A stretch of 64,000 nucleotides of DNA from Eucommia ulmoides (lineage: Eukaryota > Streptophyta > Magnoliopsida > Garryales > Eucommiaceae), in assembly GCA_016647705.1 (NCBI GenBank), contig CM028326.1:48871285-48935284 (forward strand), read 5' to 3'. Numbering within the stretch: the stretch's first letter is position 1; every line of letters starts with the position of its first letter. Made by a program: the position numbers and the translations under genes. Under the pieces are notes generated by a model. That model was not told the origin of the DNA, did not search any database, and saw only the letters and a program-made list of their open reading frames with translations. Of this stretch, positions 47,209 through 57,174 are shown piece by piece.

Positions 47209-48955
47209 TGATAGGTATGAAAAACTTATTTATTTCCAATCCGAATTTGTTAGTTTTCGAATATGTTTATAGTTATTTTTATTATGTTTTAATTAGTTTT
47301 CATACTTTTTGTATAACTCAGGTGTGTGGGTCAAAAAGATAGGAAACTGGAGCTAAAACGATGAGATCGAACTAAAGCGGTTCGAAGTTACGGTAGATAA
47401 ACAAGTTCGGAGGCTAAAAGTTGAAACAGGCCCACCGCTTAGGCGTCCAGACCACCGCCTAAGCAGTGAAGATGCAGAGAAGAGCAAAATGTTATTGACG
47501 GACGACCGCCTAAGCAGAAATTCTACCGCTTAAGCCGAAATCCAACAGAGGACGAAGAAGTGCTACTGTCAGCCGCTCGCCTAGGCGAAGTTTTCTATGC
47601 CTAGGTGGAATTTCAACATAATGTTCTCTAGTCTACCGCCTACTTCACCGCCCAGGCGATCAGACTTAACCAACCTAACTTCGCCTAGGCCCAAATTCCA
47701 CCGCCTAGGCGGATTTGCCCTGCATAGTCTTTAGATATTTTTAGATATTTTTAGGATATTTTTGCTATAAATATCATCTCTCCTCTCCCTTGGCCTGTAT
47801 CTCTCTTCCCTCTCTTGCATTTTTTTAGCCCCTTAGGCTATATTTAAGCCAAGGGTTAGGAATTTTAGTGGTGGAGCTCGCATCCCGAAGTGGAGAAGAT
47901 GGAGAATCGATCGTGGAGCGTTCTTAGCGGTTTATCTTCGAACGAGGCTAAGTTCTTCGATCGTTTTTCCTTATTTCTTTATCTTAGGAGCATGTGAGCA
48001 TATTTAGCTCGTTATTTCATTGTATATGCGGCTATGGCCTAGAGTTAAATATGGATTGTAGTAGAGATTAACCTATAATTTATAAATACGTTGTTTGGAT
48101 GATTTCGGTGTTGCGTTTATGTTTGTTCTTCATAGTTTGATTGTATTTATCGTATTATTTGTTTATTATGATTGGATTGATAAATGGAGAATACGGGGTT
48201 TTGACAAAACCCCGGATTCGGATTAAGGTAAACAAACGCCACGATTCTATAACCCGGTCGGGGTTTGAATCGTGGACAATCGATGACGTTGGGCAAGACA
48301 CAAGCTACCTCGGGTCGTTAAGACGTTGAGGGGGACTTCTTCGTTGACTCGAAGTTGCGTTATATCCCTCGTCTTACACTCAGAAGAGGTGGCGAGAGAG
48401 TTTTAGAATGGAGATTGTTGATAGGGTAAATACAACGCGATGATCCAATAACCCGGGAGGGAGTTAGATTGTGTGCAATCAATGACGCTGGGCGAGACTC
48501 ACGTGACCTAAGGTAGTTAAGACGTTGAGGGAGACTTCTCCGTTGACTCAAAGTCATGTATTCTCCCGTCTTACACTCAGAAGAGGTGGCGATGGAGTTT
48601 ACGTACCGAGGTTGTTAAATAGGTCGAACAACGTAAATGCGAGTAAATCGGAATCGAACACGTATTTGTAAACACGTTAATCCCTATGTAATTCTTCACC
48701 CTAAAACATATTAGCATATTAGTGTAGTTAATTTAGGTTATATTAGTATTAGTTTAATTAATTAATTACATTTGTTTTCACCTAGATAAACTTAGGTCAC
48801 GACAAACGCGGTATTCGATAGTAACGACAACAATCCCTGTGGATATGATAACCCGATCTTAACGATCACACTATACTAAAACTTAAATCTCGTATACTTA
48901 CGAGCGTAAGTAGGCGTGCACAAAATCGCCCCTACCAAGTTTTTGGCACCTATAA
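47209..48955 (+). mobile_element. LTR-only insertion of the gag-only family, with primer-site stub
   Basis: It starts TGATAGGTATG and runs 1.73 kb of LTR to 'cgcccctacca', followed by 'agtttttggcacctataa', the first bases of the interior and primer site. TGGAC flanks both ends (47204-47208, 48956-48960). Two near-identical ~150-bp blocks lie in tandem at about 48183-48360 and 48426-48600 ('aacccggtcggggtt' / 'aacccgggagggagtt', 'cttacactcagaagaggtgg' in both). Confidence 0.8.
47410..47715. repeat. Palindrome cluster CCGCCTAGGCGG in the LTR
   Basis: At least eight variants of CCGCCTAAGCAG / CGCCTAGGCG occur, with a perfect 12-bp palindrome CCGCCTAGGCGG at 47701-47712. It occupies the same LTR position as the CACCGCC/GGCGGTG clusters of copies 1 and 2. 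Confidence 0.85.
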
Positions 48956-49382
48956 TGGACTAATACATATAACTGAGTTATTATTTATCGGTGTACTGTC
49001 TTCGTAGTATAAAAATATTTTTATGGATCAAGTTTTATCAAAATCCCCTTCCCAAATATTTTCATCCAAAACCACTTTCCAATATAAAATGTAGTCACGC
49101 CTAGCTATATTCAAATCTCAACAACATATCACCAACGCACCGTCAATATCAAAATCTCAATCAAATATTTTCAACACAGAATCTTAACATAGAACCAGTT
49201 TTAAATCGACAAATCAACTCACGTTTATATCATCTCTCAAATAATAATATAATAATCACATACCGCAAGGAAACTCGGGTTTCCTGTTACCACAGAAATA
49301 ACTCATATATTTATAACATTTCATCTAAGTAGTGAAAATCAACCAGAATAATAAATATATTTATACGGTAATCATTTTAAAG

Positions 49383-49420
<38 letters not shown>

Positions 49421-49651
49421 TACTCATCCCAATCACCATATACGACAAAACACCACATACGACAAATACCATATACGACAAAACACCACATATGGCACCA
49501 CATCACGCCACAATACATCACATCATAACTCATCACATCACACTACACCCCGGCTAGCCATGTGATTGTTTTAACCTCACGATCGGGAGTTGCAACAGTA
49601 ACGTACCATCCAGAGGATATGCCTTCCTAGCGGAACAAATAACCATATGTT

Positions 49652-49935
49652 AGGACCAACCATCGGACAAATCATAATATCAATATCCACATGCTGGACG
49701 TCTCTAGACAGGACATAATATCAATAACTGCTTGCTGGACCACCCATTAGACAAGATATAATATCAATAACTACTTGTCAAACCACCCTTTGGACAGGAT
49801 ATACTATCAATAACCACTTGCCGGACTACCCTTCGGACAGGATATACTATCAATAACCTCCTGTCGGACCACCCATCGGACAGGACATAATATCAATAAC
49901 TACCGGCCGGACCACCCATTGGACAAGACATAACA
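49652..49935. repeat. 43-bp tandem repeat, ~6.6 units
   Basis: Units of 'ggaccacccatcggacagga' plus 'tataatatcaataactacttgcc' start at about 49652, 49695, 49737, 49780, 49823, 49866 and 49909. No spacers, so not CRISPR. Confidence 0.9.
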
Positions 49936-51004
49936 ACGCTCTGCCGTAACAGATAAATACTATGGCATCGTCCAATCAACAATATTGTCAAATCAATAAC
50001 ATCATCGTCAAACTACAAGTCAATAGATAATCAATGCTCTATCGAAGCAAATAATCAACGCTCTGCTGAAACAGATAAAATCCATAGCATCGTCAAATCA
50101 ATAACATCATCACCAAACTACAATCAATAACATCAACCTCTATCTCCAAAACCCATTTAATTCAAATATCATTTTTCTACCCTCTTTAGTAACCAACTAG
50201 ATTCAACAAATCATTTTTCACTTTCTTTAAAACCAACTTAATCCACATTTCCAAAAACACCCAGAACCGCTTGATCCATATAAGTTAAAAAATCGTCCAG
50301 TTTTAATTAAACACATCTTTCCATCATATATATATGAAAATAAATTTACTAGAAGACAGTATACACCTTTAATTTAATAGCTCCAATTTAGCGACAATTT
50401 TTTAATGGTCCAAAACTAGCACGACACTCACCTAGGTTTATTTAACTCATTAACCACTAGCTCAGATGTTAATATGTTCAACCTTATTAAACAACCCTCA
50501 TTTCAAATATTAATATGTTCAAATTATTATTCCGCCGTTATCTAAGATGTTAATATGTTCAAATTAAAATTATAGGGGCCAAAGTGAAATAATGGTAGGA
50601 ACACATTGGTTCAAAGTGCCCAATATTTCGTTCATAAACTTCCGAGAATTTTATTACTTAACAGAATAATTTTTTTTAACACATTTATGATTTATGCAAA
50701 TATTACAGAGCGTAATTTATTATCAGTTTCAATTTATCAAATCAATGCAAATACTAACAATTTAATATGATCACATTGAAACAACCGGGATCACATTGTG
50801 CAGTTTGGTTAACCAAAAGGTCCACATAATTAATCCAACAGGTATACACATATGAGTCATAAACATAAATAATCATCATTTGTTATTCCACTTTTATTTC
50901 GCAATTTCCACTAAAATTAACAGTTTATTATGAACGATGGGTATCCTAACCCCAGTTCAACATGCTCGCAAATCTAAATTCTGAGTCTACAGAATCTATA
51001 TCCT

Positions 51005-51019
51005 AAACTCTGATACCAA
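51005..51019 (-). other. Primer binding site of the Del-type element
   Basis: Minus strand TTGGTATCAGAGTTT, three bases inside the 5' LTR; complementary to initiator tRNA-Met. Confidence 0.85.
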
Positions 51020-51022
51020 ACT

Positions 51023-52749
51023 TGTCACGACCCGACCAGATTTTCCAAGGCCGGACTATGGTTTCTCCTATAGAAAAATTCTTAAACCTGAAACCCGACT
51101 GGTCAAACTTCCAATCTACAACGTTCGGTAATTATGACAGGAATCGTTATTATGATAATAATTACCATTTAAAGTATCACCAAATAAAATCAATCATCTA
51201 TTTAAAATTTATCTGCTTATTTTCTACTCAACGGCGACCCATTAAAAAGATCTCGAATTTATAATTTAAAATCTAGTTTTCAATATGAAATCAAGCCAAT
51301 TATATTCCCACAATTTTTTTTGAATACATTAAATTCAAGAGACGTATTTTACAAGAACTAAGATAATTATAACTACTGTTTTCTCCAATTACAATAATAA
51401 ATAATAATTACAATTATTACAACTCGAATTTCAAATAAATTCTTCTCTCTCTTATTTTCTCCCAGCCAACCCTGCAATCCAAACATTGTGGCGTTGTGAG
51501 CCAACGCTTAGTAAAATTCCAACCCCTCTAATACATGCATTTAATTTATCAAATATAACCATGTAATCATGCTCGTCAAATAAATTTAACACATAAACCA
51601 CGTAGGCATGCTCGTCACATAAATCCTTCATCGTCCAACATATTTCACATAATTTCGACAGAGAAAATATATCGCAACAATATACTAAATAATTTCATAA
51701 TCACCCATGAGATAGTTAAATTCAATTAAATGCATATATTAAGAGTGACATGAATTCTACCTTTTTTGAATTTTCCACTGACCGCGAGATTAGATTTTAG
51801 ATTTTTGCTTGGGGTTGTTTGTGTAATTTCTCATTTTCTTCCTTTTTCTTTCTTTTTTTTCTTCATTTTTCTTTTGCTGTTTTGCGTTTCTGCTTTCTGT
51901 TCTGGTTTGGGTTTCGCCGCCGATCAAGCCTCGCCGTCCCACCAACCGAACACACGCACCATCGGACAAACGAACCCACACACTTCCACATCTACCCCCA
52001 TGCACACTCACCATCTGCCCACATGAAACACATAGTAATAGACACACACACGCTGCTCTCTCTCTCTCTCTAACTCTACACTCCACTCCAGCGATCACTA
52101 CCCCTAACGACCATACACATATACATACAATTGAAACACACACACAGCTATACACATCCACTGCTGATCGTCCACACACACACCCAACAACGTTTAAACA
52201 CACACACACGCAGTCGTTTAGTAGAACACACACATACAATCTCGGAACATATACACATGCTTGCTCACTCCCACTCCGGCACTGGACGAACACCCACCAC
52301 CGACCGAACACACCATTGAACCAGCAACCCACACCACTGAAGATATTACATAACACACACATATAACGACACACATGCATACCCACATGAAATCGACGAT
52401 GCCCACCGGCCGATCAACACACATACTAGCTGTCGAAATAGAATATACACACGCACCATGCCACCCACACTAACAACGACAAACACACATATGCAGATTG
52501 CAAATCACACATAGACAACTAAAACACATATCCACAAATGAAACACACACATAAATGGCAGCACACACACACTAACGACACTGAAGAACACACATTTTAC
52601 ATGTATCGGCGACGATTGAAATGGCCAACCGAACACATCTTCACGCTGATCGACACCGCCGGAACAACCAGGTAGCACCGCTGGCATGGCCTGCTCTCTC
52701 TCTTCTTTCATTTTTCTGTTTTCCCCCATCGTCCATGTGTGGGCATGGC

Positions 52750-52782
<33 letters not shown>

Positions 52783-53264
52783 TTATTGCCGCGTGTCTCT
52801 CCCTTCACCTCTCCTGATGCCACGTCGCCCACCTACCTCTCTCTCATTTCGGTTGTTTTCACGGCAGCAAACACACACACACAATATATGTATATAAATA
52901 TATTAAAACAAACTTTTGTTTTATTACTCTTTTCTCCCCTTATTTTCTTAAAATCCTCATCTTGGTCTAATTTCCACATTCAAGATTTTCTAAATTTTGA
53001 TTTCACCCAAACATTTTAATTTTTAAAAATAAATGAAAAATTGAATCCCAAAGTGTAGAATAAATGTTTTTTAAATTTGCAAATTGACCCCTAAACTTTT
53101 GTTAAGGTATTAATTAAATCCAACTATAATTTTAAAGTTTTGAAAACTACAATTTGATCCCTAAATTTTTAAATCACAAAATTAATCTCTTTATTCACCC
53201 CTTTATTTCTAAATGTACTAAAATGCAACTCAAATTGTGCGATAAAACAAATCAGGGTCTTACA
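51023..53264 (-). repeat. 5' LTR of the Del-type element
   Basis: 2242 bp; partner of 44177-46473. The 198-residue minus-strand ORF (52386-51790) reads through TG-rich repeat and is not a gene. Confidence 0.93.
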
Positions 53265-53956
53265 TGTGTAGTATGTTAGTATATTTTTCTTATTGTTAGT
53301 TATATAGTTTAAGTTAATTTATTGTTTAATTATATGTATGTTTGTTTAGTTTAGTATAAGTATGTTATGTGTGTAGTTGTTGTTGTTTTGTAGTTCATCT
53401 GGTTCATTACCCGATGATGAATCTATCCCCTAGTTGTTTATCGAGGTCGAGTGTAATGTCCATTCATGTGTGTTCTGTGTGTTTGACATTTCGTTGTGGT
53501 AAAAGTTATTGTGGATCTTAACTTGCACGAGCACTTAAACTCAATGTACTAGTTATCCAATTGATTTGAAGTCGAGTATCCGTTAGCCAAGTTTATGATA
53601 ATAGGAATTCTAGAACCTATTTTGGGGAAAATTCGAGGCAAAATCCTAGGCAAGGTAGTTCAGGAGACATGATTTAGGCATTCATTTTGATCGCTTAAGC
53701 CTTTGAAGCCTACCATGTTATATGTTTATCTCTTGTTACCCTGTTGAAACGTGTTAGCCGTTTCAATTCTAAATACGTAACTAATGCCCTGGCCAATTAA
53801 AGTTTTTCCAAATCATTATCGCTAAACCTAAGGCACAATTTGAGTGAAATCAAGTTAGCGTTTGTTATGCTACTTGATGTGAGCGGTTGGGTTTTGGACT
53901 AACTATTGATTGGTTCGGTATTCAAGTACTCACTTGTCATTTTTCTATCGTATTCT

Positions 53957-53999
53957 CACACCCCTTTAATTGTACAAATATAATAAGTTTGGGGGTGTG
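53957..53999. other. Stem-loop enclosing a purine tract, copy 3
   Basis: CACACCCC (53957-53964) pairs with GGGGTGTG (53992-53999), loop 27 nt; 'aagtttgggggtgtgg' on the + strand. Homologous to 18716-18766 and 30985-31027. Confidence 0.85.
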
Positions 54000-54662
54000 G
54001 ATGTTTAGTTAAAAAAATACATATGTAAATATAGTTCTATTTTCATTTCTTTTGACAAGTGAGTATAACATTCTTAAATGTTTGTTCGGGGTTGTTTTGA
54101 ATTTATCTTTGGGGTTACGAGTGTGATTGCGTGCCAAGCGTTGTGCCTCAGGTATCGTTGAGTTATAACGTTTACCTATTTTCTATTCCTAATATACCCT
54201 TAGCCATTTACCTAAAACCGAACCAAATCCTATTGATCTTTTTGAATTTCTAAGCCTACATTTGTGGAGAGTGGAACCCAATCTAGCATATAGATTTCCT
54301 ATACCTTTATGGTTTAAGTCATGAACTTTGATGGTGGATAATCCAATCCGGTCAGTGGATGGTTCTATGAATGAGTTTTTGCAGACATATTTGAATAGGA
54401 TCTAGAATGACGCTTACTGCTATTGAATGTTGAAATTCTAGAACACCACATGATGAGTTTTACTCTTGAAATCGATATGAATGGGGGCCGATGAGGGAAA
54501 ACTTTTGGTCATATAATTGAAATTTAAAACTCATACATTGTTGTTATTTTTAGTTCGTTAGTATTTTTTGTTTTTAGTATTTAAATTCGTTAATTAGTCA
54601 TGGTAGTTTAATTTATTGTATGGGTGTTTTGCTCGAGGACTAGCAAAATTCTAAATTTGGGG

Positions 54663-55325
54663 GTAACCTCCATCACCTTCGTCCTCCATAATCATCCTCC
54701 ATCACCTTCTCATAATCATCCTCTATCACATTCGTTGTTTTCATTTGCTTTTTTTCCATCCGCCATCGCCTTTCTCGTCTTCGTCTGCTGCTTCTCCATC
54801 ATTTTCATCTGTTTCTTTTTCTTCAATCATGTTCTTCGCATCTTCTTCCCTCCTCTGGTTCGTCCTCCTCCTCCGTCCTTTTTCTTCTTCAACCGTGTTC
54901 GTTACCATCGTCTTCGCCTCGTTACCGTCCTCATCTTCGTCGTCTACTTAGGGTTTCGATTTCGAAATCAAAATACGATAAATGACAAGTTGTACTTCTT
55001 GAATTTGATTTCGATTGGGGTTTAGGGTTCGATTTCGATTGGGGTTTAGGATTTCGATTGGAGTTTAGGGTTTGATTGCTTGAAGATTTCTTGATTTTGG
55101 TTTAGTGTTTGATTGCTTGATAATTTCTTGATTGTGGTTTAGGGTTCATTCTTAATTTATCGGATAAAATCATTACCAAACGCGATTCTGTTCCCAAATC
55201 TAAAAAAAAAATGGTTGTTACCAAAGGCGATTCAGTTCCAAAGAAGAAAATAAAATTCTCATCCCATCCCATCCCGTTCTCATCCCACTGCATGGGATGG
55301 GCACAAAATGGTCACTAAACAAACC
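54663..55325. mobile_element. Harbinger/Tourist-like element, right part
   Basis: The right end 'gtcactaaacaaaccc' followed by TAA (55326-55328) matches the terminal plan of 60023-61179. The subterminal 'accaaacgcgattctgttcc' and its imperfect second copy are shared with 61015-61090, as are the 'tagggtttgattgcttga'-like repeats. The left terminus is not found; homology begins directly after a retroelement purine tract. The CT-rich ORFs 54624-55025 are not convincing genes. Confidence 0.65.
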
Positions 55326-55328
55326 CTA

Positions 55329-56825
55329 AAAGATCATCTACATACAAACTAACCAAAACGTGTAAATTATCCCAAGATTTATAATAGAGACACTTATCGC
55401 ACTCATTAGACTTAAAACCATTTTCGATCATGCAAGAATCAAATTTCGCATATCATTATTTAGGAGCTTGTTTAAACCATACAGGGATTTATTTAATTTA
55501 CACACTTTGTTTTCTTGTCCGGGCCTAATAAAACCTTCGGGTTGATCCATATAAATTTTTTAATCTAGATCTCCATTTAAAAATGCTTTTTTTTTTTTTT
55601 TTTACATCCATTTGATGAATTTCTAAATTAAAAATTGTAGAATAGCAATTAATAATCTAATAGATGTAACTCTGGTAACTGGAGAAAAAGTATCGAATAA
55701 ATTCAAATCTCTTTTTTGCTTAAAACCTTTAGCAACAAGTTTAGTTTTAAACTTATCTATGGAACCATTGGGCTTAATTTTTTTCCTGAGAACCCATTTA
55801 CACACTACAGTTTTAAAACCTGGCGGTACATCAACTAATTTCCAAGTCGTGTAGAAATTAGTAACTCAATCTCATCATTTACAACCCCTTTCCCAAAAAT
55901 TGCGTCCGGTGATGACAAAGTTTGTTGAAAAGTAATTGAATTTTTCTCAGTATTAAAACATAAAAATCAGAGCATTTTTCAACTCTAGCTTTTTTACTCA
56001 TTCTTAACTCAATTTCAAAATCATTTTTGTTTTGCAAAATAAGAGTAGAAGAACTAGAGTTAGATAAAATATTTTCTCAATTATTTTAGCTCCACTATCT
56101 TTAGATTTAAAAGGAAATTTTCTTCACGAAAAATGGCACCACCCAATTAAATGAAAATATTATTATAGGCAGTACTATTTACCGCATATGTAAGAAAAAT
56201 ACAAGTGGTAACTCTAGCACCTAATTTAAGTCTTTTAGGATTAGTTAACCTAATAAAGGCTAAATAATCCCAAACTCTAAAATATCACAAATTTAGTTTA
56301 TGCCCCTTCCACAAGTCAAAATGAGTAATTTTAGATTTTTTATGTGACACCTTATTTATAATATGACATGCGGTTAAAAGTGCCTCACCCCAAAAAAATT
56401 GGGGAGCACCAAAATCAATTAGCATATCATTTGTTAAATCAACTAAAGTTCGATTTTTTCTTTCCGCCACACCATTTGATGCAGGTGAATATGGCGGAGT
56501 AGTCTTATGAATTATTCCCAAAGACTGAGCAAAAAACGAGTAATCATTATTCACATTTTCTCGGCCTCTATCACTTCTAATTCTCTTTATTTTTCTACCG
56601 AATTGATTTTCAACTTCGTGAAGAAAATCTTTAAATTTTGGAAAAGTATCACTTTAATTTTTTAACAGATAAATATAAGTAAATCTTGAAAAATCACAAA
56701 TCAAGGTGATAAAATATCAATTTCCTCCACGAGTTAAATTCCTTTAAATTCACAAAGATCAGTGTGAATTGACTCTAATAATTCAGTATTTCTTCCCCTC
56801 TTCATTCCTTTTTATCTGGCTAAAA
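55329..56825 (-). pseudogene. Copia integrase and reverse transcriptase relic
   Basis: On the minus strand integrase comes first: 'KFKDFLHEVENQFGRKIKRI', 'SDRGRENVNNDYS', then the open frame 56554-56285 with 'TTPPYSPASNGVAERKNRTL' and 'FFWGEALLTACHIIN'. RT follows at 55805-55623 with 'CKWVLRKKIKPNGSIDKFKT', 'LVAKGFKQK' and 'FSPVTRVTSIRLLIAI', and ends near 55340-55328 at a TATGTAGATGAT that encodes the YVDD box in one frame. Integrase before RT is the Ty1/Copia order. The relic is cut by the Harbinger-like end exactly at the YVDD box and lost upstream of about 56825. Stops occur throughout. Confidence 0.9.
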
Positions 56826-56870
56826 TCACAATCGACGTGGTCGCAAGCGATGCTCCGACAATGGTCGTTG

Positions 56871-56872
<2 letters not shown>

Positions 56873-56909
<37 letters not shown>

Positions 56910-57150
56910 TCTTTAACCTTCCTCCACCTCCCAGTCTATACACCATAACCATACCACCTCCTCATTCTCTCCCTCTCTCGGGCTAAATTTCTCGTGTGCC
57001 ATGAGCTACGACAAATTTAATAAACATGTCGAAATTCAATGGCCTATTTAGCCTGAGAGAGATAGGGAAAGAAGGAGGAGGTGGTGTAGTGGTAGTGGGT
57101 AGATAAGGAGGTAGGGGAGGGTTAAGGAGAGGGAGAGAGAGAGAAAAAAA
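56873..57150. repeat. Long imperfect inverted repeat (foldback) with (CT)n/(GA)n outer arms
   Basis: The left arm 56873-56988 and right arm 57046-57150 are complementary over ~105 bp: ctctctct...ctttaacc...cctccacctcc...ggctaaat against atttagcc...ggaggtgg...ggttaagg...gagagaga. The 57-nt loop itself contains CGACA...TGTCG (57009-57031). It could be a foldback or MITE, or an inverted duplication. Confidence 0.85.
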
Positions 57151-57174
57151 AAGAGTGGGGGTAGTCATCACTGG

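Larger units (their letters stand above)
46488..51004 (-). other. Non-coding interior of the Del-type element
   Basis: No retroviral domain in any frame. It contains a 43-bp tandem array (49652-49935), a (TA)n tract (49387-49416) and, at 47209-48955, an inserted gag-only-family LTR. Segments near 49540-49620 and 48970-49030 are also found, colinear, inside the LTR at 40247-42942. Confidence 0.75.
44177..53264 (-). mobile_element. Del/Tekay-type LTR element without genes (LARD-like)
   Basis: LTRs 44177-46473 (3') and 51023-53264 (5') in minus orientation begin TGTAAGACCCTG and end ...CGTGACA. A perfect 5-bp duplication TGTGT flanks the element (44172-44176, 53265-53269). Primer site and purine tract are in place. 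The ~4.5 kb interior, of which 1.75 kb is a later LTR insertion, has no gag or pol frame, so it would move only with a helper. It looks like the youngest large insertion, given the intact duplication and similar LTRs. Confidence 0.93.
43454..54662 (+). mobile_element. Gag-only LTR retrotransposon, copy 3, + strand, split and lacking both LTRs
   Basis: 43454-44176 and 53265-54662 together are colinear with the interior of copies 1 and 2: second half of gag, then the conserved tail ending at the purine tract 'aaatttgggggta' (54650-54662). The 5' LTR and N-terminal gag are missing on the left. On the right the LTR is replaced exactly after the purine tract by a Harbinger-like sequence. A Del-type element inserted at 44177 with duplication TGTGT. 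Confidence 0.85.

Noticed and set aside
49652..49935. CRISPR-like regular repeat
   Set aside because: The 43-bp units are directly adjacent without spacers, and the context is a plant retroelement.
54624..55025. 133-residue Ser/Phe-rich ORF
   Set aside because: It spans the junction of two mobile elements and CT-rich repeats.
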